Of a stretch of DNA of 48,128 nt, positions 34,605-44,385 are shown in pieces. The stretch is from Lachnospiraceae bacterium (GTDB taxonomy: Bacteria > Bacillota > Clostridia > Lachnospirales > Lachnospiraceae): NCBI GenBank assembly GCA_009911195.1, contig QXWV01000136.1:1-48128 (forward strand), given 5' to 3'. The position numbers and the translations under genes are program-made. A model generated the notes under the pieces. It was given only the letters and a program-made list of their open reading frames with translations. It made no database searches and was not told the origin of the DNA. Positions within the stretch are counted from its first letter, which is position 1, and each line of letters starts with the position of its first letter.

Positions 34605-37172
34605 ATGATGAATATTGTGAATAAGCTTTTTGGAACTCATAGTGAGAGGGAATTAAAGAGGATAGAGAGTACCGTTGATAAAATTGAATCTTTAAGGCCC
34701 GCCATGCTTGAACTGACGGACGAGCAGTTGAAGGATAAAACAAAGGAGTACAAAAAAAGGCTGGAGGACGGGGAGACATTAGATGCTCTTTTGCCGGAAG
34801 CCTATGCCACGGTAAGGGAAGCGGCCAGACGTGTGTTAAATATGGAGCATTACCGCGTACAGCTAATCGGCGGCATTATCCTCCATCAAGGGCGAATTGC
34901 GGAGATGAAGACCGGGGAAGGGAAAACACTGGTGTCCACATTGCCGGCTTATTTGAATGCCCTGGAAGGAAAAGGGGTACATGTAGTTACGGTCAATGAC
35001 TATCTGGCGAAGCGTGATGCGGAATGGATGGGCCAGGTGCATGAATTCCTGGGGCTGAAAGTTGGGGTGGTGCTGAACAGCATGAAATCCGACGAGCGCA
35101 GGGAGCAGTACAACTGTGATATCACTTATGTGACGAACAATGAGCTGGGATTTGACTATCTGCGGGATAACATGGTGATTTATAAAGAGCAGCTTGTGCT
35201 CCGGGAACTGCATTATGCCATTATCGATGAGGTGGACTCGGTGCTTGTGGACGAAGCAAGGACGCCCCTTATCATATCCGGGCAGAGTGGGAAATCCACG
35301 AAGCTGTATGAAGCCTGTGATATGCTGGCGAGGCAGCTAAAGCGGGGGGCAGATATGGAAGCCCTGACCAAAATGGATGCCATTATGGGCGTAGAGAGGG
35401 AAGAAACAGGGGATTTTATCGTCAATGAGAAGGACAAAATTGTCAACCTGACAGAGGAAGGCGTTGCCAAGGTGGAGCGTTTCTTCCAGATTGAAAACCT
35501 GGCAGACCCGGAAAATCTGGAAATACAGCACAATATAAACCTGGCACTGCGGGCGCATAACCTGATGTTCAGAGACCAGGATTATGTGGTGAAGGACGAG
35601 CAGGTATTGATTGTGGATGAGTTTACCGGGCGTATCATGCCAGGACGCCGCTATTCGGACGGCTTGCATCAGGCGATAGAAGCAAAAGAGCATGTGAAGG
35701 TAAAGAGGGAAAGCAAGACGTTGGCAACGATTACTTTCCAGAATTTCTTTAATAAATTTTATAAAAAATCGGGAATGACCGGTACGGCACTTACAGAGGA
35801 AAAGGAATTCAGGGATATTTACGGCATGGACGTAATTGAAATCCCTACTAATATGCCGGTTATCAGGAAGGATTTGCAGGATGCGGTATATAAGACCAGG
35901 AAGGAGAAGCTAAATGCCATCGTGGAAGCGGTGAAAGAGGCCCATGCCAAAGGGCAGCCAGTCCTGGTAGGCACCATTACTATCGAAGCATCCGAGGAAT
36001 TGAGCAAGATGCTGACAAGAAACGGTATTCAGCATAAAGTGCTGAATGCGAAATTCCACGAGCTGGAAGCAGAAATCGTAGCCGATGCGGGGATTCATGG
36101 AGCTGTTACCATCGCTACGAATATGGCAGGGCGTGGTACGGATATTAAGCTGGATGATGAATCGCGGGCGGCAGGCGGGCTGAAAATTATCGGCACGGAA
36201 CGACATGAATCCAGGCGTATTGATAACCAGCTCCGGGGGCGGAGCGGCCGTCAGGGAGACCCGGGGGAATCCAAGTTCTATATTTCCCTGGAGGATGACT
36301 TGATGAGGCTGTTTGGCTCCGAACGGCTGATTGGGATGTTTAATACGCTGGGTATTCCTGAGAACCAGGAAATAGAGCACAAGTCGCTGACCAAGGCGAT
36401 TGAATCTGCCCAGAAAAAGATAGAGAACAATAACTTCGGCATCCGTAAAAACCTGCTGGAATATGACCAGGTAATGAATGAGCAGAGGGAAATCATATAT
36501 GAAGAAAGAAGACAAGTACTGAGCGGTGAAAGTATGCGGGATTCTATTTTCAAGATGATTACGGATATTGCAGAAAATGCGGTGGATATCAGTATCAGCG
36601 ACGAGGCAGATATCGATGACTGGGATTTCGGGGAATTAAATACATTGCTTTTGCCTACGATTCCCCTGCGCCCGGTAAATACGGGGAGAGTTTTGAAGCC
36701 GAAGAAAAACAGCTTAAAGCAGCAATTGAAAGAAGAAGCGGTGAAGCTGTATGAGACAAAGGAGGCGGAATTCCCTAACCCGGAGGCAATGCGTGAAATC
36801 GAGAGGGTGATTCTGCTTAAGGTTATCGACAGAAAATGGATGGACCATATCGACGATATGGACCAGCTACGTCAGGGGGTAGGGCTGCAGGCTTATGGGC
36901 AAAGAGACCCGCTGGTGGAATATAAGCTGAACGGTTATGATATGTTTGACGAAATGACTCAGAATATCAAGGAAGAGACCGTGCGCCTCCTGTTCCATGT
37001 GCGCATTGAGCAGAAGGTGGAAAGGGAGCAGGTGGCCAAAGTGACGGGCACCAATAAAGATGATTCCCTCCAGAAAGCGCCGGTAAAACGGGAATCGGTG
37101 AAAATTTACCCCAATGCCCCCTGTCCTTGTGGAAGCGGGAAAAAGTATAAGCAGTGCTGTGGAAAGAAATAA
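34605..37172 (+). CDS. secA: Preprotein translocase ATPase SecA
   Basis: SecA is the ATP-driven motor that pushes proteins through the SecYEG channel. The 855-residue protein has Walker A as [10 protein letters not shown] near residue 100, Walker B as [15 protein letters not shown], the second nucleotide-binding fold with [12 protein letters not shown] and [12 protein letters not shown], and a C-terminal zinc-binding tail [17 protein letters not shown]. The ATG at 34605 or 34608 follows ATAGGAG. It is followed by prfB, the usual Firmicutes neighbour. Confidence 0.97.
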   Translation: MMNIVNKLFGTHSERELKRIESTVDKIESLRPAMLELTDEQLKDKTKEYKKRLEDGETLDALLPEAYATVREAARRVLNMEHYRVQLIGGIILHQGRIAEMKTGEGKTLVSTLPAYLNALEGKGVHVVTVNDYLAKRDAEWMGQVHEFLGLKVGVVLNSMKSDERREQYNCDITYVTNNELGFDYLRDNMVIYKEQLVLRELHYAIIDEVDSVLVDEARTPLIISGQSGKSTKLYEACDMLARQLKRGADMEALTKMDAIMGVEREETGDFIVNEKDKIVNLTEEGVAKVERFFQIENLADPENLEIQHNINLALRAHNLMFRDQDYVVKDEQVLIVDEFTGRIMPGRRYSDGLHQAIEAKEHVKVKRESKTLATITFQNFFNKFYKKSGMTGTALTEEKEFRDIYGMDVIEIPTNMPVIRKDLQDAVYKTRKEKLNAIVEAVKEAHAKGQPVLVGTITIEASEELSKMLTRNGIQHKVLNAKFHELEAEIVADAGIHGAVTIATNMAGRGTDIKLDDESRAAGGLKIIGTERHESRRIDNQLRGRSGRQGDPGESKFYISLEDDLMRLFGSERLIGMFNTLGIPENQEIEHKSLTKAIESAQKKIENNNFGIRKNLLEYDQVMNEQREIIYEERRQVLSGESMRDSIFKMITDIAENAVDISISDEADIDDWDFGELNTLLLPTIPLRPVNTGRVLKPKKNSLKQQLKEEAVKLYETKEAEFPNPEAMREIERVILLKVIDRKWMDHIDDMDQLRQGVGLQAYGQRDPLVEYKLNGYDMFDEMTQNIKEETVRLLFHVRIEQKVEREQVAKVTGTNKDDSLQKAPVKRESVKIYPNAPCPCGSGKKYKQCCGKK

Positions 37173-37274
37173 AGAATTATGAAATATAAACAATAATTAA
37201 TATAGAAATAATAATTAAATAAAAACAATTATGATATAAAAAAATAAAGGATAAGAAAGTGTGGTGAACGTAAA

Positions 37275-38400
37275 GTGGTAGAATTAGAACAGATGAAAAC
37301 AGAATTGCAGACATATGAGAGTCCGCTTGCGGAAGTGAGGGATTCACTTTGACTTAGCAAATAAGTCAAGGCGTGTAGAAGAACTGGAAAGGGAAATGGA
37401 AGCTCCTGGTTTTTGGGATGACCCCGAAATATCCAACCGAAAGATGAAGGAATTGAAAAACCTGAAAGATACGGTGGATACTATAAATGGGCTGGAGCAC
37501 CAGTACGAAGATATTGAGGCTCTTATTGAAATGAGCTATGAGGAAGAGGATGGAGAAATGGCGGCGGAAATACGTTCCGAACTGGACTCCTTTATCGCTT
37601 CCTTTGAAGAAATCCGTATCAGCACCTTGTTATCCGGGGAATATGATAAGAATAATGCCATACTGAAACTGAATGCAGGGGCAGGAGGAACGGAAAGCTG
37701 TGACTGGTGCAGTATGCTCTACCGCATGTATACGAGATGGGCGGAGCGTAAAGGCTTTTCGGTGGAAGTGCTGGATTATCTGGATGGCGATGAGGCAGGC
37801 ATTAAATCGGTAACCTTCCAAGTAAATGGAGAAAATGCCTATGGCTATTTAAAATCGGAAAAAGGAGTACACCGCCTGGTGCGCATTTCTCCTTTTAATG
37901 CCCAGGGGAAAAGGCAGACATCCTTTGTATCCCTGGATGTTATGCCGGATATTGGGGAAGATATGGATGTGGACATCAACGCTGACGATTTGCGTATTGA
38001 TACTTACCGAAGCAGCGGCGCCGGTGGGCAGCACATCAATAAAACATCTTCGGCTATCAGGATTACCCATCTTCCTACCGGAATTGTGGTGCAGTGCCAG
38101 AATGAGCGCTCCCAGTTCCAGAATAAAGATAAAGCCATGCAGATGTTGAAAGCAAAGCTTTATATGTTAAAAAAGGAAGAAAATGCGGAGAAACTTTCCG
38201 ATATCCGGGGAGAAGTAAAAGAAATCGGATGGGGCAACCAGATACGTTCTTATGTGCTGCAGCCTTATACTATGGTAAAAGACCATAGGACGAGCGAGGA
38301 ATCCGGCAATGCGGATGCCGTATTAGACGGCGGCTTGGACCCGTTTATCAATGCCTATTTGAAATGGCTGAGTGTTGGCGGGAAAATAGCGGAAGAATAA
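37275..38400 (+). CDS. prfB: Peptide chain release factor 2, with programmed +1 frameshift
   Basis: RF2 ends translation at UGA and UAA. The gene is split into two frames: codons 1-25 (37275-37349, GTG start VVELEQMKTELQ...) run into TGA at 37350-37352. The product continues in the +1 frame from GAC at 37351 as DLANKSRRVEELE to 38400. This matches the known autoregulatory frameshift, with TGA as codon 26 as in E. coli. The body shows the GGQ motif within SSGAGGQHINKTSSAIR. The join gives about 374 residues. The gene lies close after secA with no terminator between, so co-transcription is likely. Confidence 0.93.
37336..37353 (+). promoter_or_regulatory. prfB: prfB +1 frameshift site
   Basis: The sequence holds an internal Shine-Dalgarno-like GAGG, then CTT TGA C (CTT at 37347-37349), the canonical slip site. 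At low RF2 the ribosome pauses at TGA and shifts to GAC, so RF2 controls its own level. Confidence 0.9.
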
Positions 38401-38412
38401 TTGAAATAATAA

Positions 38413-38468
38413 TAGCAGTTTGGCCCAGTGCTTAGCATTCTATGGCAAAGCACTGGGCCAAACTGCTA
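38413..38468. terminator. Perfect 21-bp inverted repeat between convergent genes
   Basis: The arms 38413-38433 and 38448-38468 are perfect reverse complements, with ends TAGCAGTTTGG/CCAAACTGCTA and a 14-base loop. It lies between prfB and the minus-strand gene at 38484, so it may stop transcription from both sides. No clear T-run follows, which is unusual for an intrinsic terminator. Confidence 0.6.
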
Positions 38469-38483
38469 TAAAGAATAAATATA

Positions 38484-39215
38484 TTATTGTGGAGACGTCA
38501 GACTCCTGTTTTTCATCAAATCCATATAGAAGTTTGCCATTACCGCATTAGTGTATGGTATCAGCCAAAGATACACAATGAAGAATGAGAAAATACCCAG
38601 TAAATATAAAGGAAGGAAGCTCAAAAAAATATAAAACAACCGCCCTTTATGCCCCTTCATAATCTGCCGGCTCATTTTCAGTATCTCTTTTGCGGAATAT
38701 TGGGGAAAATCCTGCAAAAGATAAAATGCCTGAGAAAACATAAGCCCTATAATGATAGAAACAGCCGAACCGATTACACAGAAAATGGATAGAAACAATA
38801 TATATTTGACGGTTCCGGTGGTCAAAAACAGATAATAAAAAATCATTATGGGCACCTGGCAGACATAAGTCAGCAGGGAAAAAACCAACTGAAGGATAAT
38901 GGCCTTATCCGGATAGACCCGGAAACCGGAAAAGACATCCTTTATAGAAACTTTTTGCCCACAGGTGAGCTTCAGATAAAGGAAAGCCTCGCCGGAAGAA
39001 AATATACCGGTAAACAGGCTGACGATAAAGCTGATGAGGCAGTAAATAATAAGTTCCGGTATACTGTTTGCCGAAACAAACCAATCGGGCATGCTGGTAA
39101 TAATCAAAGTAATAATACCGACCAGAAGCAAGGCGCCGATAGTAGTGCCATAATGACCAAAAAGCTGGTCCTTTGCAATGCCTTTTAACTGGGCAGAGGA
39201 TTTGTATTTATTCAT
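38484..39215 (-). CDS. DUF975-family membrane protein
   Basis: The 243-residue protein resembles the DUF975 family of Firmicutes: an N-terminal KGIAKDQLFGHYGTTIGALL segment, then about five to six hydrophobic helices, and a conserved region YLKLTCGQKVSIKDVFSGFR between helices. Function of the family is unknown. CGGAGA lies about 11 bases upstream of the ATG. It is the last of three minus-strand genes with 49-89 bp gaps that may form a unit. Confidence 0.7.
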   Translation of the reverse strand: MNKYKSSAQLKGIAKDQLFGHYGTTIGALLLVGIITLIITSMPDWFVSANSIPELIIYCLISFIVSLFTGIFSSGEAFLYLKLTCGQKVSIKDVFSGFRVYPDKAIILQLVFSLLTYVCQVPIMIFYYLFLTTGTVKYILFLSIFCVIGSAVSIIIGLMFSQAFYLLQDFPQYSAKEILKMSRQIMKGHKGRLFYIFLSFLPLYLLGIFSFFIVYLWLIPYTNAVMANFYMDLMKNRSLTSPQ

Positions 39216-39264
39216 AAGTTAAAGTCTCCGATACAAAAATTCTTTCTATGGGCAGCGTGCCTGC

Positions 39265-39765
39265 CTATACAGCCATATCAAGGTTCATTCCCTGGTATTT
39301 TAAAGCATCCGCAGCCTTTAAATCTTTCTGGTAAGGGTTTTCTTCATTATAATATTTAATCTGGGTATTAGTAGTTCCGCCGGAAACATAACTTCTTCCG
39401 CATTCTGGGCAAACAGAAGTGTGGATGGAAACATTGGCGGCTATTACCTTCCCATTTTTTTGTGCTGCTTTCTTATAGGCATTGGATACATGTTCCTGTT
39501 CATGGGAACGTACGGCAGAAGCGGAAGCCTGAGGGGAAATATGGGTGGCCGATTTAAAGGACACCATTTCATCTGAGCCATCCTGATACTTCCGGTTCTT
39601 ACAGGTCTCACACTCCGCAGGGGAAGACTTCCTCCCTGGTGACTTTACCGTGGACTCCCCAGGATTTTGTGTGACGCCTGAACTTTCCCCGGCAGAGCCG
39701 GAATTATTATAAACTCCATATCCGCCGTATCCGGCTGAATTATTAATTGGGCTAATCGTACTCAT
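39265..39765 (-). CDS. Small HExxH protein with two CxxC pairs, function unknown
   Basis: I do not recognise a named gene. The 166 residues start with a Gly/Ser/Asn-rich region (1-45), then C52-x2-C55, then H88-E-Q-E-H92, the shape of a zinc metalloprotease motif, within SAVRSHEQEHVSNAYKKA. A second pair, C119-x2-C122 (CPECGRSYVSGG), follows. The VRxHEQ-H stretch recalls the SprA-related putative metalloprotease family, by memory only. No signal peptide is seen. AGGAGA lies upstream of the ATG. The paired cysteines could bind a second metal. A gene of unknown type precedes it and a DUF975 gene follows on the same strand. Confidence 0.6.
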   Translation of the reverse strand: MSTISPINNSAGYGGYGVYNNSGSAGESSGVTQNPGESTVKSPGRKSSPAECETCKNRKYQDGSDEMVSFKSATHISPQASASAVRSHEQEHVSNAYKKAAQKNGKVIAANVSIHTSVCPECGRSYVSGGTTNTQIKYYNEENPYQKDLKAADALKYQGMNLDMAV

Positions 39766-39854
39766 AAAAATCTCCTTTCTATTTCTGCCTAATTTTGTTA
39801 ATTACGAAATCAATAAACTTGCTGTATATTCCTTTATTCTATAATATGCTAAAT

Positions 39855-40406
39855 TTATTCTAACCCAAATGTTTCATTAATCATGTCTTCAAGAGACTGG
39901 CCGAGCATTTCCTCTGTGGATTCCCCGTAATATTGTTCGAGAAAGGTGTCATAGGCACGCGCCGTATCCTGTAAAATCTCCGGATGGGACAAAATAAAAA
40001 CCATAGAAACCGTAAGCATACATACATTTACCACAAGGCTGCCCGCCCCGCAAACAAGCCCTGCGGTGGCCTGGCCCGGCATATTTTTCTTGGTACCCTT
40101 AGACAGGATGGCCAATACAATGGCGATGCTTCCCAAAATCATAGGGATATAAATAGGTAATAAAAAAGTAAACAAAATGGATATGATGCCTAATATCATA
40201 GCCCCAGTAGCCAAGCTTTTCCCCGGCATCTGGTAGGAGGGGGGATAGGGGAAGCCATAAGGCGGGGGGCTGGAGGGAGGCTGGCTATAATCCGTATTAT
40301 TATTCCGGTTTCCGCCATAGCCCATTCCGTTATTTATATCTCCGGCATTTTCTTGACCGCTAGAGTCATTAGCATTATTTTCATTTCCATAATTATTGAA
40401 ATCCAT
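39855..40406 (-). CDS. Asn/Pro-rich membrane protein, DUF4190-like
   Basis: The 183-residue protein starts with 60 residues rich in Asn, Gly, Pro and Tyr (SQPPSSPPPYGFPYPPSYQ), a low-complexity cytoplasmic or surface tail. Two membrane helices follow (ATGAMILGIISILFTFLLPI and ATAGLVCGAGSLVVNVCML region), as in DUF4190 proteins. An acidic tail ends it. GGGAGA lies upstream of the ATG, and a good promoter precedes it. Function is unknown. Confidence 0.6.
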   Translation of the reverse strand: MDFNNYGNENNANDSSGQENAGDINNGMGYGGNRNNNTDYSQPPSSPPPYGFPYPPSYQMPGKSLATGAMILGIISILFTFLLPIYIPMILGSIAIVLAILSKGTKKNMPGQATAGLVCGAGSLVVNVCMLTVSMVFILSHPEILQDTARAYDTFLEQYYGESTEEMLGQSLEDMINETFGLE

Positions 40407-40483
40407 AATTTTCTCCCAATTGTGTATTAAGCATAAGAGACAGTATTAAATCCAGAAGATATTTCTAAATAAATATATTACTT

Positions 40484-40512
40484 ATTGTATCACTTAATAA
40501 GCCATAATACAA
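40484..40512 (-). promoter_or_regulatory. Promoter of the minus-strand three-gene group
   Basis: On the minus strand TTGTAT (40507-40512) and TACAAT (40484-40489) are 17 bp apart, about 78 bp upstream of the gene at 40406. Confidence 0.5.
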
Positions 40513-40624
40513 TCTTGAAAATTGGATAGTTTTCGTATAGGATATTAGAGATGGGAAGAACTTTTGACGCTCATCCGTTTTTGGAAGGAAAAACGATAAA
40601 TAAGAAAGGGTATGGTTTTTAACT

Positions 40625-42988
40625 ATGGATATTATTTTGAAGCTGAGCGAGGAACTGGCAGTACAGAAATGGCAGGTGGAGGCTGCGGTAAACCTCATTG
40701 ATGAAGGGAATACCATCCCTTTTATTTCCAGATACCGGAAAGAAGTTACAGGCTCCTTGAATGACGAGGTGCTCCGCAATTTGTATGAAAGGTTGACTTA
40801 TCTGCGCAATTTGGAGGAGAAGAAAGAACAGGTAATCGGAAGCATAGAGGAACAGGGTAAGCTGACCGGGGAGCTAAAGGAAAAAATATTGGCGGCAGAA
40901 ACCCTTGTGGTAGTCGAGGATTTATACCGCCCATACCGGCCTAAGAGGAAAACCCGGGCCAGTGTGGCGAAGGAAAAAGGGCTGGACGGCCTGGCGCAAT
41001 GGATATTGGCCCAGGAAGCGGCGTATCCGCTGGAAGAGGAAGCGGAAAAGTATGTAAATGAGGAAAAAGAGGTAAAAACAGCGGCGGAGGCTATACAGGG
41101 CGCAAAGGATATTATCGCGGAGAGCATTTCCGATGAAGCGGATTACCGAATATATATTAGGAATATTACAATGGAGGAAGGTACTATCACGAGTACAGCG
41201 AAGGACGAAAAGGCTGAGACTGTATACGAGATGTACTATAATTATGAAGAGCCTTTGAAAAAAGTGGCCGGACACCGTATTTTGGCGCTGAACCGGGGAG
41301 AGGGAGAAAAGATTCTTACAGTAAAAATCGTTGCGCCGGAAGAGCGTATTTTACGCTATTTGGAAAAGAAGGTAATTGCTGCCGATAATGGAATAACATC
41401 CCCTGTGCTGGAGGCGGTCATTGATGACAGCTATCACCGCCTCATCGCCCCCGCCATCGAAAGGGAAATCCGCAATGAACTTACAGAGAAAGCGGAAGAT
41501 GGTGCGATTTCCGTTTTTGGCAAAAATCTGGAGCAGCTTTTGATGCAGCCCCCTATTTCAGGGAAAGTAGTGCTGGGCTGGGACCCGGCGTTCCGGACAG
41601 GCTGTAAGCTGGCAGTGGTGGATGCTACGGGCAAAGTATTGGACACCAAAGTAATTTTCCCGACCGCCCCTCAGAATAAGGTGGCGGAAGCCAAGGCAGA
41701 GCTGAAAAAACTGATAAAGAAACATGGGATTTCCCTGATTTCTGTAGGGAATGGCACGGCTTCCCGGGAATCGGAGCAGGTAATTGTGGATTTGATTAAA
41801 GAATTGGATACCCCGGTGCAGTATGTGATTGTCAACGAGGCGGGCGCTTCGGTTTATTCTGCCAGCAAGCTGGCCACTGAGGAATTCCCTAATTTTGACG
41901 TGGGACAAAGGAGTGCGGCATCCATTGCGAGGAGACTGCAGGACCCGTTGGCGGAGCTGGTGAAAATAGACCCTAAATCTATTGGGGTAGGGCAGTATCA
42001 GCACGATATGAACCAGAAAAAGTTAAGCGAAACGTTAGGGGGCGTGGTGGAAGACTGTGTGAACAAGGTAGGGGTGGACTTAAATACGGCTTCGGCTTCC
42101 CTGCTGGAATATATATCCGGCATTACTAAAACAATAGCCAAAAATATTGTGGATTACAGGGAAAACAATGGCCGCTTTACAACAAGGAAACAGTTGCTAA
42201 AAGTGGCGAAGTTAGGGCCGAAAGCCTTTGAACAATGCGCAGGGTTTTTGCGGATTTTGGATGGGGAGAACCCGTTGGATGCCACCAGTGTGCATCCGGA
42301 ATCTTACGAGGCTACATTAAAATTATTGGATAAGATGGGTCTTACCATGGAGGATGTAAAAGAAGCCCAGAAAAAGGCGGCGCAGGAGAAAGGGAAAGCA
42401 AAAAAACCCGTTCCGAAACAGGAGAAAAAGCAAAATAAAGTAGTCATCCGCAATACCGGAACTGCTATGGGGAAAGCTTTGGCAGCGGCGATGGGCACAG
42501 CGGTGCTGGAAGGGCAGGATGAGGTTTCCGGTTTGCCAGGCAGAAAGCAGGAAGGGGCGGCAGCGGTCAGCGCTTTGGAAAGAAGGGTTAAAGATAAAAA
42601 GAAGCTGGCACAGGATTTGGGGATAGGTGAAATTACTTTGACGGATATACTGAAAGAGCTGGAAAAACCGGCAAGAGACCCCAGGGAAGATATGCCTGCA
42701 CCTATTTTGCGCAGCGATGTGCTGGAAATGAAAGATTTGAAGCCGGGTATGGTGTTGAAGGGAACTGTCCGTAACGTGATTGATTTTGGCGCATTTGTGG
42801 ATATCGGCGTCCATCAGGATGGGCTGGTGCATATTTCCCAGATTACGGATAGATTTATCAAACATCCCCTGGAAGCGGTAAGTGTAGGCGATGTTGTGGA
42901 TGTGCAGGTCATTTCTGTGGATGCGGCGAAAAAAAGAATTGCGTTGACCATGAAGATTGAAAATAAGAAAAATATCTTGACAAAATAA
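40625..42988 (+). CDS. tex: Tex-family S1 RNA-binding protein
   Basis: Tex is a conserved nucleic-acid-binding factor linked to transcription. The 787-residue protein has the N-terminal helical region, the YqgF-like nuclease-fold core (KVVLGWDPAFRTGCKLAVVD, then ISVGNGTASRESEQ and NEAGASVYSASKLA), a helix-hairpin-helix block (NTASASLLEYISGITKTIA) and a C-terminal S1 domain (GMVLKGTVRNVIDFGAFVDI...LVHISQI). It is longer than the Bacillus homolog. A Lys/Ala-rich stretch of about 80 residues lies between the hairpin and S1 regions. AAAGGG lies upstream of the ATG. Confidence 0.92.
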   Translation: MDIILKLSEELAVQKWQVEAAVNLIDEGNTIPFISRYRKEVTGSLNDEVLRNLYERLTYLRNLEEKKEQVIGSIEEQGKLTGELKEKILAAETLVVVEDLYRPYRPKRKTRASVAKEKGLDGLAQWILAQEAAYPLEEEAEKYVNEEKEVKTAAEAIQGAKDIIAESISDEADYRIYIRNITMEEGTITSTAKDEKAETVYEMYYNYEEPLKKVAGHRILALNRGEGEKILTVKIVAPEERILRYLEKKVIAADNGITSPVLEAVIDDSYHRLIAPAIEREIRNELTEKAEDGAISVFGKNLEQLLMQPPISGKVVLGWDPAFRTGCKLAVVDATGKVLDTKVIFPTAPQNKVAEAKAELKKLIKKHGISLISVGNGTASRESEQVIVDLIKELDTPVQYVIVNEAGASVYSASKLATEEFPNFDVGQRSAASIARRLQDPLAELVKIDPKSIGVGQYQHDMNQKKLSETLGGVVEDCVNKVGVDLNTASASLLEYISGITKTIAKNIVDYRENNGRFTTRKQLLKVAKLGPKAFEQCAGFLRILDGENPLDATSVHPESYEATLKLLDKMGLTMEDVKEAQKKAAQEKGKAKKPVPKQEKKQNKVVIRNTGTAMGKALAAAMGTAVLEGQDEVSGLPGRKQEGAAAVSALERRVKDKKKLAQDLGIGEITLTDILKELEKPARDPREDMPAPILRSDVLEMKDLKPGMVLKGTVRNVIDFGAFVDIGVHQDGLVHISQITDRFIKHPLEAVSVGDVVDVQVISVDAAKKRIALTMKIENKKNILTK

Positions 42989-43031
42989 GGGGAGCGTTAT
43001 ATGCTGAATAGGAATTAAATAACTGAGAAAA

Positions 43032-43177
43032 TTCTTCGGGGTTGGGTGAAACGATAATTCGTCATTCCCTACCGGCGGTGATAGTCCGCGACCCGTTTCG
43101 GCAAAGCATTAAGCTTTCCGGCGGCTGATTTGGTGGAATTCCAAAACCGACAGTAAAGTCTGGATGAGAGAAGGAAA
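43032..43177 (+). ncRNA. FMN riboswitch (RFN element)
   Basis: The conserved RFN strings are in order: GGGGTTGGGTGAAA, TTCCCTACCGGCGGTGATAG, AGTCCGCGACCC, GATTTGGTGGAATTCC and ACCGACAGTAAAGTCTGG, then GAGAGAAGG closing the P1 stem. It sits in the leader of ribU, so FMN binding lowers riboflavin uptake. A terminator follows at 43257-43289. The class is well known and the call is secure. Confidence 0.95.
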
Positions 43178-43256
43178 ATAAGATGTTGGTTTGATTGGAG
43201 GAAAACATGGAGGAAACTTCCTTGTTCCGATGAAACAGCATAATTGCGGAAAATAG

Positions 43257-43289
43257 CCCCGGACATTTTATAGTGTCCGGGGTTTTTTT
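43257..43289 (+). terminator. FMN riboswitch expression platform terminator
   Basis: CCCCGGACA (43257-43265) pairs with TGTCCGGGG (43274-43282), followed by seven T. The T-run itself is part of a longer stem, as 43243-43253 (ATTGCGGAAAA) pairs perfectly with 43286-43296. Confidence 0.85.
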
Positions 43290-43353
43290 CCGCAATGGAA
43301 GAATTTTCTCCAAATATAATTTTTCAATATTATTATTTTAGGAGGAAATGAAT

Positions 43354-44112
43354 ATGAATAATTTAATGCAGTCGGTAACAGAGAATCTTATTTTTGTCTT
43401 AGAATTTTTGGGTATTGTTGCCCTGATGTTTGCGGTGGCCTATGGGGCTGAGAAAGCGGCAAAGAAGAGGGACAATGATGCGGAGCGGGTGCTTTCCACG
43501 AGAAAGATAGCGGTTATCGGCGTATTTTCGGCGATTGCTTTTATGCTGATGCTTCTGGAATTTCCGGTACCCTTTGCCCCTTTCTTTTATGAACTGGATT
43601 TTAGCGAGATACCGGCCCTTATAGGCGCGTTTGCTTATGGGCCAGTGGCAGGCGTTATGATAGAATTCTGCAAAATATTGTTGAAGCTTGTGTTCAAAGG
43701 AACAACCACTGCTTTTGTAGGGGATTTGGCCAACTTTGTCATTGGATGCAGCTTTCTGCTGCCCGCTTCCATCCTTTATTTTTTCAAAAAGACAAAAAAT
43801 ATGGCCATTGTTGGCTCCGCAACAGGCACCTTATGTATGACCATTTTCGGCACGGCCTTTAATGCGGTCTATCTGCTGCCTAAATTTTCCCAGCTTTTTG
43901 GCATGCCATTGGAAGAAATCATAGCGCTGGGTACAGCTATTAACCCTGCCATCAACAGCGTATCTACACTGGTTATCTTTGCGGTGGCTCCCTTAAACAT
44001 TTTGAAAGGGGGCAGCGTTTCTATAGTCACAATGCTGGCGTATAAGAAACTTAGCCCGATTTTGAAGGAAGGGCATAGGAAGATGGCGGTGAAGACATCA
44101 TTATCGGAATAG
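43354..44112 (+). CDS. ribU: Riboflavin ECF transporter substrate-specific component RibU
   Basis: RibU is the membrane S-component that binds riboflavin and works with a shared ECF energizing module encoded elsewhere. The 252-residue product has about six helices. It carries the RibU-type block FEFPVPFAPFFYELDFSEIPALIGAFAYGP and an N-terminal extension with KKRDNDAERVLSTRKIA. The ATG at 43354 has GGAGG eight bases upstream; the ATG at 43348 is too close. The upstream FMN riboswitch independently supports the assignment. Confidence 0.95.
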   Translation: MNNLMQSVTENLIFVLEFLGIVALMFAVAYGAEKAAKKRDNDAERVLSTRKIAVIGVFSAIAFMLMLLEFPVPFAPFFYELDFSEIPALIGAFAYGPVAGVMIEFCKILLKLVFKGTTTAFVGDLANFVIGCSFLLPASILYFFKKTKNMAIVGSATGTLCMTIFGTAFNAVYLLPKFSQLFGMPLEEIIALGTAINPAINSVSTLVIFAVAPLNILKGGSVSIVTMLAYKKLSPILKEGHRKMAVKTSLSE

Positions 44113-44154
44113 ATATATTAAAAATTAGAATCGATAAAAAAAATGAAGATAAAA

Positions 44155-44205
44155 GGCATGTTGCCCCGTTTTAAACTATGGGTAACATGTCTTTCTTAAT
44201 TTTTT
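44155..44205 (+). terminator. Terminator of ribU
   Basis: GGCATGTTGCCC (44155-44166) pairs with GGGTAACATGTC (44180-44191) with two G-T pairs, followed by a long T-rich tail. Confidence 0.75.
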
Positions 44206-44356
44206 TTTAGAATTTTTTAAGGTATTTCTCATGGTATTGTTAGGAATTTTCAATATAATGAAACAAGTAGTATAAATTTTAGGAACATAAATTGTAACAG
44301 TCCTGTAACAATTGTGTGTTTGAATATAAATTGATAAAAAAAGTCTTGACAAACGG

Positions 44357-44385
44357 TTGACAAATTATACAAAAGTGATTATTGT
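44357..44385 (+). promoter_or_regulatory. Promoter of the ABC export operon
   Basis: TTGACA (44357-44362) and TATTGT (44380-44385) are 17 bp apart. A second TTGACA occurs at 44346-44351. A 20-bp inverted repeat covers the end of the -10 box. The spacer from 44206 to 44494 has no gene that I can see. Confidence 0.55.
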
